DNA of 64,000 nt from Helicobacter cetorum. Lineage in GTDB: Bacteria > Campylobacterota > Campylobacteria > Campylobacterales > DZAY01. Of the stretch, positions 28,225 through 36,752 are shown piece after piece. Both the position numbers and the translations under genes were made by a program. Positions within the stretch are counted from its first letter, which is position 1. Each line of letters opens with the position of its first letter. The notes beneath the pieces were generated by a model that made no database searches, was not told the DNA's origin, and saw nothing but the letters and a program-made list of their open reading frames with translations. The stretch lies in the NCBI GenBank assembly GCA_022729735.1, contig DZAY01000005.1:45227-109226 (forward strand), read 5' to 3'.

Positions 28225-30846
28225 ATGAAAATAGCAGTTATTGATACATTTGGATTTTTATTTAGAAGTTATCATGCTTTGCCACCACTAAAGAGTAAAA
28301 GTGGTTTTCCAACTGGACTTCTTAGTGGATTTATAAAATTTATTAGCAGTTTAGATGATGATTATATAATATTTGCTCTTGATAGTGAAGCTAAAAAGTT
28401 TAGAACTGATATAGATATAAATTATAAAGCACATCGAAAAACTCCTGATAGCGATTTGATGTTACAGTTAGAGTTAGCTCTTAAATGGCTTGATACAATG
28501 GGTTTTAAATCTGTAAAGGCTGATGGATTTGAAGCTGATGATGTAATTGCAACTATTTGTAAATGTGCAAAAAAGCAAGGATTAAGAGTTAAAATTATAA
28601 GTCATGATAAAGATTTATATCAATTAATTGATGATAATTTTGTGAGTCTGTTTGACCCAATTTCAAAAAAAGAGATAAATGAGAGTGGAGTTGTAGCGAA
28701 ATATGGAGTTAGTGCAAAAGAGTTTATAGATTATCAAAGTTTAATTGGTGATAGCAGTGATGGAGTGAAAGGAGTTAGTGGAATTGGTGCAAAAAAAGCT
28801 GTTGCTCTTCTTTCTCAATTTAAAACTCTTGAAAATATTTATGCAAATATTGATTTAGTAGCTCCACTTAGAGTTAAACAGCTATTAATTGATGGTAAAA
28901 GTAGTGCATTTGTAAGTAAGCAGTTAGTAACACTTAGAGATGATATATTTGAAGAGTTTGATTTTAGTAGTTGTAAATCACCTAAAAATCCAATTTTAAC
29001 AATTGAGCAAGAGTTAATTGAACTTGATATTATTGCGACTTTAAACCGTGTCAAAAAATCGCAAATTGCAGAAGAGATTATAAAATTTGATGTGATTTTA
29101 CTTGATAATTTTGATAAGTTGATAGATGTTATAGATAAAATTACAGAAGATAAAATTATAGCATTTGATTGCGAAACAACTTCATTAAATGTAAGAGAAG
29201 CCAAATTGGTCGGTTTTAGCTTTGCATACAACTTTAATGAGAGCTACTATGTGCCAATTGCTCACAATAGCGAAGATAGACAAGTTCCACTAAATTTAGC
29301 AATAGATGGAATTAAGAGACTATTTAAGTTTAAGATTGTTGGACAAAATATCAAATATGATTTAGAAGTTTTACAAAAATATGTTGATATTAAAGATGTT
29401 AAAATTGTTGCAGATACAATGGTTTTATCGTGGTTAATAGAGCCAAGTATGAGTGCAAATTTAACTGATTTAGCAAAAAGAGAACTAAATTATAATATGT
29501 TAGAATTTAGCTCGATTGTGCCAAAAAATCAAAGCTTTGCTGATGTTCCACTAAATATTGCATCTTTTTATGCTGGTGAAGATGCAAATATAACTTATAG
29601 ACTCTATTTTAAGCTACTAAATATTTTAAAAGAGAAAAACTATCAATTAATAGATGAGTTAGAAATAGTTGAAATTCCATTTATAAAGAGTCTCATTATG
29701 ATGGAAAGCTCTGGAGTTGCACTTGATATAAATAGATTAGAAATACTTTTAAAAGAGTGTGAAAATTTAATAGAAGATTTGAAAGATAAAATTTATAAAT
29801 TAGCAGGAGTAGAGTTTAATATAAATTCAACCAAACAGTTATCTGAAGTGCTATTTACTAATTTAAAACTTAAACCAACTAAAAAAACAAAAACAGGATT
29901 TAGCACAGATGAAGAGGTTTTGGAAGATTTAATAGATGAACATTTGATTATAAAAGAGTTGTTAAATTATAGAGAAATTTATAAATTAAAATCTACATAT
30001 ATTGAACCACTTTTAAATATGAATGAAAATAGAGTAATTTATACAAACTTTTTGCATACAGGCACAAATACAGGACGACTTAGCTCTATAAATCCAAACT
30101 TACAAAATATTCCAATTAAAAGTGAATTTGGAAAACTTATAAGAGATGTATTTATTGCGAGAGATGGTTATAAATTAGTTGGTATTGATTATTCTCAAAT
30201 CGAGTTAAGACTATTAGCTCACTTTTCTTGTGATGAGGTTTTGGTTTCTGCATTTAGAGATGATAAAGATATACATTTAGAAACTGCTATTAAGCTCTTT
30301 GGTGATGAAGGAGTAAATAAAAGAGCTATTGCAAAAAGTATAAACTTTGGACTTATATATGGAATGGGAGTTAGAAAACTATCAAAAACATTAAATATTT
30401 CTCAAGATGAAGCTAAAAGTTATATGGATAGCTATTTTAATAGTTTTCCAACAATAAAAGAGTATATCCAAACTTTACAATCAAAAATAAAATTAGATGG
30501 ATATGTTGAAACTTTATTAAATCGCAGAAGATATTTTAATTTTGAAAATAGTAAAGCATATTTAGAAAGTAGCTATTTAAGAGAAGGTGTAAATACACTT
30601 TTTCAAGGAAGTTCAGCAGATATTATCAAGCTTAGCATGAATGAAATTTATAAATATATAGTTGATGAAAACTTAGATGCAAAAATTTTATTACAAATCC
30701 ATGATGAGCTTTTAATTGAAGTTAGAGAAGATTTAGCATTTAGTTTGGGTGAAAAATTTAAATCCATTATGGAAAATAGTTATAAATTAAATGTTCCACT
30801 AAAAGCAAATCTGAAAATTGGTAGTAGTTGGGGAAATTTAAAATAA
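28225..30846 (+). CDS. polA: DNA polymerase I
   Basis: 873 residues from ATG 28225. An in-frame ATG at 28069 would run through cdsA and lacks a ribosome site, and the family N-terminus is MKIAVIDTFGFLFRSYHALP. The 5'-3' exonuclease covers about 1-290 with acidic residues in GFEADDVIAT and GDSSDGVKGV. The proofreading domain (about 300-470) keeps D315 and E317 (DCETTSL). The polymerase domain has motif A D655 (DYSQIELRLL), the O helix KSINFGLIYGMG and motif C H826-D827-E828. All three activities look intact. It is convergent with the RND efflux operon. Confidence 0.95.
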   Translation: MKIAVIDTFGFLFRSYHALPPLKSKSGFPTGLLSGFIKFISSLDDDYIIFALDSEAKKFRTDIDINYKAHRKTPDSDLMLQLELALKWLDTMGFKSVKADGFEADDVIATICKCAKKQGLRVKIISHDKDLYQLIDDNFVSLFDPISKKEINESGVVAKYGVSAKEFIDYQSLIGDSSDGVKGVSGIGAKKAVALLSQFKTLENIYANIDLVAPLRVKQLLIDGKSSAFVSKQLVTLRDDIFEEFDFSSCKSPKNPILTIEQELIELDIIATLNRVKKSQIAEEIIKFDVILLDNFDKLIDVIDKITEDKIIAFDCETTSLNVREAKLVGFSFAYNFNESYYVPIAHNSEDRQVPLNLAIDGIKRLFKFKIVGQNIKYDLEVLQKYVDIKDVKIVADTMVLSWLIEPSMSANLTDLAKRELNYNMLEFSSIVPKNQSFADVPLNIASFYAGEDANITYRLYFKLLNILKEKNYQLIDELEIVEIPFIKSLIMMESSGVALDINRLEILLKECENLIEDLKDKIYKLAGVEFNINSTKQLSEVLFTNLKLKPTKKTKTGFSTDEEVLEDLIDEHLIIKELLNYREIYKLKSTYIEPLLNMNENRVIYTNFLHTGTNTGRLSSINPNLQNIPIKSEFGKLIRDVFIARDGYKLVGIDYSQIELRLLAHFSCDEVLVSAFRDDKDIHLETAIKLFGDEGVNKRAIAKSINFGLIYGMGVRKLSKTLNISQDEAKSYMDSYFNSFPTIKEYIQTLQSKIKLDGYVETLLNRRRYFNFENSKAYLESSYLREGVNTLFQGSSADIIKLSMNEIYKYIVDENLDAKILLQIHDELLIEVREDLAFSLGEKFKSIMENSYKLNVPLKANLKIGSSWGNLK

Positions 30847-30850
30847 GACC

Positions 30851-30879
30851 AAGAGAGAGATTTTACTCTATCTCTTTTA
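30851..30879 (+). terminator. Possible weak terminator after polA
   Basis: AAGAGAGAG (30851-30859) pairs with CTATCTCTT (30868-30876) with one mismatch and an 8-base loop, and the descending arm ends in TTTT. It begins 5 bases after the polA stop and overlaps the end of the convergent RND gene. The T-run is short, so confidence is low. Confidence 0.3.
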
Positions 30880-33800
30880 ATCCAACTCTTAGTTTCTCTT
30901 TTTTTTGCTCCAATTTTCTTAAATGTTTCCAATAAAGTAATGGAACAACAAATAGTGAAAGCACAGTAGATACTGCTACACCAAAAATAAGTGCAACTGC
31001 TAAACCTTGCCACACAGGGTCTAATACAATAACCAAAGATGCTAAAATAATTGCTAAAGCTGTTAGGATAATTGGTCTAAATCTTGTAGCAGCTCCTTCA
31101 ATCATTGCATCATTTAAAGATTTACCTTCTGCTATCAACTCATTTGTAAAATCTACAAGTAAGAGCGAGTTTCTCACTACAATTCCAGCTAAAGCTATAA
31201 ATCCTATCATGCTTGTTGCTGTAAAATATGTTGGAGTAAAAATATCCATAATGGCATGTCCTGGTAAAACTCCAATAAATGTTAAAGGAATTGCAACTAA
31301 TACTATTCCTGGAGTTCCAACTTTGCCATAATATGCTAAAAGCAAAATATATATTAAAATTACAGCAACTCCAAATGCACTTCCTAAATCTCTAAATACA
31401 TCAAATGTGATTTTCCACTCTCCAGACCAAATAAGGTTTAATTTTGCACCTGTTTCTATATTTGTAGCTACCAAATTTAGTCGTGGATTTCCATCATATT
31501 CGATTTTATATCCATCTAAACCTTCATCTTTTAACTGAAAAAATATGTCAAGTAGAGCATATACAGAGCCTCTTTTGTCAAGTTCTGCTGTTATCATTGT
31601 AATTTTATTTAAATTTTTACTTGTAATAAGCTCATCTCTCTCTATCTTTTCAATTCTTGTAATTTCGCTAAGTGGTATAACTCTATTTTGAGTTGGTGAA
31701 AATAGCTTAACACTATAAAAATCATCTAACTCATCTCTATAATCTTGTTGAAATCTTACAAATATTCCTATCTGCTCTTTTTCATCATTTATATGTGCTG
31801 TGCTAACAACTGCACCACCAAATCCAACACTAATTACTCTTGAAATTTCTTCAACACTAATTCCTGCTAATTTTGCTTTTTGCAAATCTGGAATTACAGA
31901 ATATTTTGCAATTAAATCATCTGCTAAAATATCAATATCTACAACACCATCAATTGTGGAATAAATATTTTTCATCTTCTCTGCAAATTTTCTTCTCTCA
32001 ATATCACTTTCACCCGTTACTTCTATTAGAAGTGTCGCTAATACTGGTGGGCCTGGAGGGTCTTCTACTAATTTAATATTTGCATTAGCAATTCTTGAAC
32101 ACTCTTGTAGTTTTGGTCTTAATCTGCTAACTAAATCAATTGAAGACTCTTCTCTTAAATCTTTGTGTTTTAGATTTACTCTAATTTCTGCTACATTTTC
32201 ACCTTTTTTCATAGATGCACCTCGAAGCAAACCGTTGAAGTCAATCACTCCACCAAATCCCACAAATGTTTCAAAATCGCTAATCTCTTTTTCACTTTTT
32301 AAAATCTCTTCAACACATACAGCACTCTTTTCACTCTCTTTTATAGAGCTTCCATTTGGTAAATCTATTGTTATGTTAAATGTATTTTTATTTGCACCTG
32401 GGAGCATTTTAAACTGAACAATCTTTAGTGCTGGAAGTGCAAGTGAGACAAAAAATAGTCCAATTATAAAAAACATAAACATATATCTAATCCATCTATT
32501 TTCTACCATTGGTCTTAAAATCGCATTAAAAACTGTGTAAATTTTGCTACTTTTAATAGAAAATGGCTCACTATTATGATGAATAGTTAAATATCTATTT
32601 GATGCCCATGGAGTAAAAATATATGCAACCATAAGTGATGCAATCATTGCAATTGGAACATTAAATGGAATTGGAGCCATATATGGTCCCATCATTCCAC
32701 CAACATAAGCCATTGGAATAAATGATAAAATAACGGTCATGGTTGCTAGTGTTGTAGGATTTCCAATCTCATTAGTTGCACTAATTACAGTTTTAGTTTT
32801 GTTTTTTACACCCATAGCAAATCTTCTATGAATATTTTCAACTACCACAATCGCATCATCTACAAGCAATCCAAGCGATAAAATAAGAGCAAAAAGTGTA
32901 ATTCTATTTATACTTTGGTCAGCTAACATTCCAATAAAAAGTGTGATTGAAAGAACTAATGGAATTGCAACTGATACGATTAAAGCTTCTTTTAAACCAA
33001 GCATGAATACAAGCAAAATCACAACCACAATTACAGCAATTACTAAATGGTGAATTAACTCATTTACAGCATCATTTGCTTTAACTCCATCATCTCTTGT
33101 AATAATTAAATCAATCCCTTTTGGTAAATCTTTTTGTAAGCTTTCTACAACTTTTACAATATCTTCAGCTACAAATACTGCATTTGTTCCTCGCTTTTTA
33201 GAAGCATAAACCGTAACTTGATTTAGTTTTTCACCAATTTTAAAGTTTGTATCTTGACTATTTGCTTCTCCCAAAGTTATAGCTGTGCTATGTTTTTCTT
33301 GAAAAGATGTTCCATCTTCAATTATTGCAATATCAGTTAAATAGATTAATCTATTTTCACTTGCAGATATTACAATATTTTTTAAATCATCAAAACTTTT
33401 TATAAAGCTATTAAACTCTACATCAAGCGAATATTTTTCTCCATCCATTGTGCCTAATGGAAGAGCCACATTTGTAGATTTTAGAGCATTTACAACATGT
33501 TCTATTGAGAGTTGATATGAAGATAGTTTAATTGGGTCAATTAATATATTAAACTGTCTCTTTTCTCCTCCCAAAATATTTACAATCGATACATCAGACA
33601 TTTTTCCAATTGGAGTTAAAAATCTTTGAGCAACTTTGTATAGCTCAACTTCACTATAATCTTTACTACTCAATGCTATTGTTACAATTGGAACCTCATC
33701 AATATCAATAGGTTTAAATATTGGCATATTGACACCATGTGGCAATATATTTAAATTTTGCATCACTCTATCATAAAGCTTTATAAGTGACCTCTCTTTA

Positions 33801-34186
33801 TCTTCACCTATAAAAAATCTAACAGTAACAACTCCAAAACTATTTCCAGCCATTCCATAAACATCTTCTACACCATTAATCTCTTTTAATATTCGTGAAA
33901 GTGGCTCTATAATTATCTCTTGAACCTCTTTTGTAGACGCCCCAGGGTAGCTAATAATCAAATTTGCGGCTGGAATATCAATTTGAGGATTTTCTTCTCT
34001 TGGAGTAAAAAATATCGCAACTAATCCAGCAATTAAAACTGCTATTGCTAAAATTGGAGTAAGAGGTGAAAATATGAATTTCCTTGATAACCTACCTGCA
34101 ATATTTAGTTTCAACTCTTCTTCAATATGCAATATCTCTTGCTCATCATTTGCCCTTTTTTGTTCTAATTCACTCAATTTACTCAT
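30863..34186 (-). CDS. RND-family efflux transporter permease
   Basis: 1107 residues with the AcrB/MexB-type layout: 12 membrane segments and two large periplasmic loops. The proton-relay pair D443-D444 lies in GLLVDDAIVVVEN of TM4. The N-terminus has about 45 extra cytoplasmic residues before TM1 (KFIFSPLTPILAIAVLIAGL), with a charged Glu/Lys-rich coiled-coil-like start. It follows adaptor and TolC genes on the same strand, forming a tripartite pump. It resembles the HAE-type drug pumps and related AcrB-like proteins of the phylum. I cannot assign a substrate; the CzcA/CusA metal type is not supported by any His/Met cluster I see. Confidence 0.9.
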   Translation of the reverse strand: MSKLSELEQKRANDEQEILHIEEELKLNIAGRLSRKFIFSPLTPILAIAVLIAGLVAIFFTPREENPQIDIPAANLIISYPGASTKEVQEIIIEPLSRILKEINGVEDVYGMAGNSFGVVTVRFFIGEDKERSLIKLYDRVMQNLNILPHGVNMPIFKPIDIDEVPIVTIALSSKDYSEVELYKVAQRFLTPIGKMSDVSIVNILGGEKRQFNILIDPIKLSSYQLSIEHVVNALKSTNVALPLGTMDGEKYSLDVEFNSFIKSFDDLKNIVISASENRLIYLTDIAIIEDGTSFQEKHSTAITLGEANSQDTNFKIGEKLNQVTVYASKKRGTNAVFVAEDIVKVVESLQKDLPKGIDLIITRDDGVKANDAVNELIHHLVIAVIVVVILLVFMLGLKEALIVSVAIPLVLSITLFIGMLADQSINRITLFALILSLGLLVDDAIVVVENIHRRFAMGVKNKTKTVISATNEIGNPTTLATMTVILSFIPMAYVGGMMGPYMAPIPFNVPIAMIASLMVAYIFTPWASNRYLTIHHNSEPFSIKSSKIYTVFNAILRPMVENRWIRYMFMFFIIGLFFVSLALPALKIVQFKMLPGANKNTFNITIDLPNGSSIKESEKSAVCVEEILKSEKEISDFETFVGFGGVIDFNGLLRGASMKKGENVAEIRVNLKHKDLREESSIDLVSRLRPKLQECSRIANANIKLVEDPPGPPVLATLLIEVTGESDIERRKFAEKMKNIYSTIDGVVDIDILADDLIAKYSVIPDLQKAKLAGISVEEISRVISVGFGGAVVSTAHINDEKEQIGIFVRFQQDYRDELDDFYSVKLFSPTQNRVIPLSEITRIEKIERDELITSKNLNKITMITAELDKRGSVYALLDIFFQLKDEGLDGYKIEYDGNPRLNLVATNIETGAKLNLIWSGEWKITFDVFRDLGSAFGVAVILIYILLLAYYGKVGTPGIVLVAIPLTFIGVLPGHAIMDIFTPTYFTATSMIGFIALAGIVVRNSLLLVDFTNELIAEGKSLNDAMIEGAATRFRPIILTALAIILASLVIVLDPVWQGLAVALIFGVAVSTVLSLFVVPLLYWKHLRKLEQKKEKLRVGLKEIE

Positions 34187-34187
34187 T

Positions 34188-35237
34188 TTATTCCTTTATA
34201 CTATCACCATCTTTTAAATTCATAGGTGGATATAGGATAACTTTTTGACCACTACTAACACCTTCGATTTCAACTTTTTCACTAAATCTTTCTCTAATTT
34301 TTATTGGATAAAAGATAGCTTTAAAATCTTGCACAACAAACACTCCATCAATCCCACCTCGTTTTGTTAGAGCTGATATTGGAGCTAAAATAGTTTCTCT
34401 TTGTTGAGTTGTTGCTTCTATTTTTGCAAACATCCCAGGCATTAAACCTTTTTTAGAATTTATCAAATCTACTTTGATTTTATAAGACCTTGTAGTTGGG
34501 TCAATCGATGGCACAACAGCACTAACTTTACCATCCAATCGCTCTTTTAAACTTGGAACAAATACGGATACATCTTTTCCAATATTTAAATTTCCAAGTT
34601 CTGATTCATTTACATTTGCATATACTCTCAATATATCAGTTGAAGATATTACCAAAATTGGTTGCCCTGGAATTGCTAACTCTGCTGTTTTTTTAAGTTT
34701 AGATATTACAACTCCATCACTTTGAGCTGTTACTTTTGAGTATTTAATTTGTGATTTTGCATAATTTAGTGAAGTTTCTGCCTGTTTTAAAACCGATTGA
34801 GCAATATCTAATTGAGATTTTTTTATATTTAAATCAAGTTCAACTTTTTCAAAATCTCGCTTAGGATAAACACCTTTTTCATACAAATCTTTAAATCTTT
34901 CATAATCTCTTTTGCTATCATTTAGAGCCGATTTTGCAATTGCAACTCCAGATTTTGCTTGAGTTAATTGATTTTGTGCTTGATTTATTTGAGATTCTAT
35001 ATCTGTTGGGTCTATCTCAAATAACACATCACCACTTTTTACAAAATCCCCTTCTTCTACATAAATATTTTTGATAAAACCACTAATTCTTGAAGAAATC
35101 ATCTTCTCATTTGGAGAATAAACTTCTCCCGCAAACTCTTTATTACTAAAAACTAACTCATTTTTGACAACTGCACTTTGATAACTCTCTGCAAATGAGA
35201 GTGTTAAAAGTGATACAAAAATTAAAATCTTTCTCAT
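34188..35237 (-). CDS. RND efflux periplasmic adaptor (membrane fusion protein)
   Basis: 349 residues with a signal peptide MRKILIFVSLLTLSFA. The lipoyl half-motif (GFIKNIYVEEGDFVKSGDVL) is followed by a coiled-coil hairpin (about 80-160) and a second half (YSKVTAQSDGVVISKLK). The beta-barrel and membrane-proximal domains follow. No lipobox Cys is present, so it is soluble periplasmic or held by its partners. It sits between the TolC-like and RND genes, with 3 bp and 1 bp gaps, in one operon. Confidence 0.9.
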   Translation of the reverse strand: MRKILIFVSLLTLSFAESYQSAVVKNELVFSNKEFAGEVYSPNEKMISSRISGFIKNIYVEEGDFVKSGDVLFEIDPTDIESQINQAQNQLTQAKSGVAIAKSALNDSKRDYERFKDLYEKGVYPKRDFEKVELDLNIKKSQLDIAQSVLKQAETSLNYAKSQIKYSKVTAQSDGVVISKLKKTAELAIPGQPILVISSTDILRVYANVNESELGNLNIGKDVSVFVPSLKERLDGKVSAVVPSIDPTTRSYKIKVDLINSKKGLMPGMFAKIEATTQQRETILAPISALTKRGGIDGVFVVQDFKAIFYPIKIRERFSEKVEIEGVSSGQKVILYPPMNLKDGDSIKE

Positions 35238-35240
35238 TTT

Positions 35241-36578
35241 TTACTCCTTAATCTTAGCACCAATTGAGTATTTAAGATTTGCTATACTCAATAGATAGTT
35301 ATATTCTGCTTCATATAAATTTGCTCTTGCTTCAAAAACTCTTGCTTCTTTTATCAATAAATCTGAAATCGTGATGAGACTATTTTTATACATAAGAAGT
35401 GAGTTTTCAAATATCTCTTCAGCTAATAGTTTTGATTGCTCTTTTTGTGAAACAATCTCTTTTTTTGTCTCCATATCTAATAGACTCTTTTCAACATCTA
35501 ATTTTATAGAGTTAATTAACTCCTCTTTTTGAAAACCAACTTTTAAATGTTCTAAATTTGCCTTTTCACTTTTAGAAACTCTACTACCAGCATCAAAGAT
35601 TGTATAATTTATTCCAACTCCAACTGTGTAGTAATCATTTTGAAGTGTTGGAAGAGAGTCGCTATTTAATCCATATCTTGCAAATAGTCCAACTTGCGGA
35701 TAATTTTCACTTTTTTCTACATCTATCTTTTTTGATAAAGTTGCTAAATTAGATGAGATAAATTTTATTTCATCTCTATTTGCAATTGCTAACTCTTGTA
35801 ATATATTTAAATTCTGTGTTTCTATTGATGGTATTTCAAACTCATAAACCCCATCAATAGTGCTATCAACTGTTAAAAATCTAATATATGCTAAAGCGAT
35901 AGCATATCTATTTTGAACATCTGTAACTTTTGATTTTGCTTTTAGTAGATGCTCTTTTGCTTCTATTAAATCTACATTAGTCAATAATCCCTTATTTACA
36001 AATTCTGTGGTTAAATTTAGAATTGATTTTGCTGACTCTAATCCTTTTTTGGTAGCATCTAAAATATGTCTGCTCAAAACTGCACTATTATAAGCATAAA
36101 AAAGCTCTTTTTCTAAAACTTTCTTATCAATTGCTAATCTAATCTCATTTGCTCTTATTTGCAAAGAAGCAATTTGTTTGTAATGCTCTATCTTAAAACC
36201 CGTAAATATTGGATATTGATACTCCAAAAATGTATCAAAATTTGCTTTTGGCGAAGGATTATTTAGTGCATTTGGAACAATACTGCTATCTCCATTAAAT
36301 TCACCAAATCCAAAATCTCCAAAAGATGCTTCTCTGCTTGAGAGTTTAAAACCAAAAACATTTAGAGGAGAATTTGAGTATGTGAAATTATGTTTGAGTG
36401 ATAAAATTCCAAAATCCTGGGCTAAAACTGTGGCTAAATCCTCTTTTGCTATATCTATATTTGTGGCACTTGCTTTTATAGCTGGGCTGGATTTTAGAGC
36501 TAATTCATAACTCTCTTTAAAATCTACAACCTTTGCACTTACTATTAGAGGAATAGTTAATGCGATAAGTCTAAGCAT
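35241..36578 (-). CDS. TolC-family outer-membrane efflux protein
   Basis: 445 residues with a signal peptide (MLRLIALTIPLIVSA). It has two OEP repeats of long alpha-helical hairpins (about 25-215 and 225-440), with the typical NVDLIEAKEHLLKAK and VSKSEKANLEHLKV helices. It is the first gene of the efflux operon. It could also serve the type I-like exporter at 23.6-26.3 kb, which has no outer-membrane partner nearby (inference). Upstream lies a palindromic site that may control it. Confidence 0.9.
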   Translation of the reverse strand: MLRLIALTIPLIVSAKVVDFKESYELALKSSPAIKASATNIDIAKEDLATVLAQDFGILSLKHNFTYSNSPLNVFGFKLSSREASFGDFGFGEFNGDSSIVPNALNNPSPKANFDTFLEYQYPIFTGFKIEHYKQIASLQIRANEIRLAIDKKVLEKELFYAYNSAVLSRHILDATKKGLESAKSILNLTTEFVNKGLLTNVDLIEAKEHLLKAKSKVTDVQNRYAIALAYIRFLTVDSTIDGVYEFEIPSIETQNLNILQELAIANRDEIKFISSNLATLSKKIDVEKSENYPQVGLFARYGLNSDSLPTLQNDYYTVGVGINYTIFDAGSRVSKSEKANLEHLKVGFQKEELINSIKLDVEKSLLDMETKKEIVSQKEQSKLLAEEIFENSLLMYKNSLITISDLLIKEARVFEARANLYEAEYNYLLSIANLKYSIGAKIKE

Positions 36579-36671
36579 GTTTTTCCTTTCAAAAAAGTTT
36601 AAGAATTATAAAACATATCCTCTTACATTAATCTTAGAAAAGAAAATAATAAAATAGACTTATAATTGATT

Positions 36672-36703
36672 TGTTTATTTAAACATATCAAATGTTTAAA
36701 CAT
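36672..36703. promoter_or_regulatory. Overlapping palindromes, operator-like, between divergent genes
   Basis: Three nested inverted repeats share TGTTTA/TAAACA half-sites. TGTTTA-TT-TAAACA occupies 36672-36685. TTTAAACAT (36678-36686) and ATGTTTAAA (36692-36700) are 9-base perfect arms around 5 bases. ATGTTTAAACAT (36692-36703) is itself a perfect 12-base palindrome. They lie in the 174-base gap between the efflux operon (minus) and the PAS-GGDEF-EAL gene (plus), about 50 bases before the latter's ATG. A TetR-type repressor would fit, but none is encoded next to it. Confidence 0.5.
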
Positions 36704-36752
36704 GTAAATAAATTTGATATAATTTATTAAATTTATGAATAGTGAGTAAATT

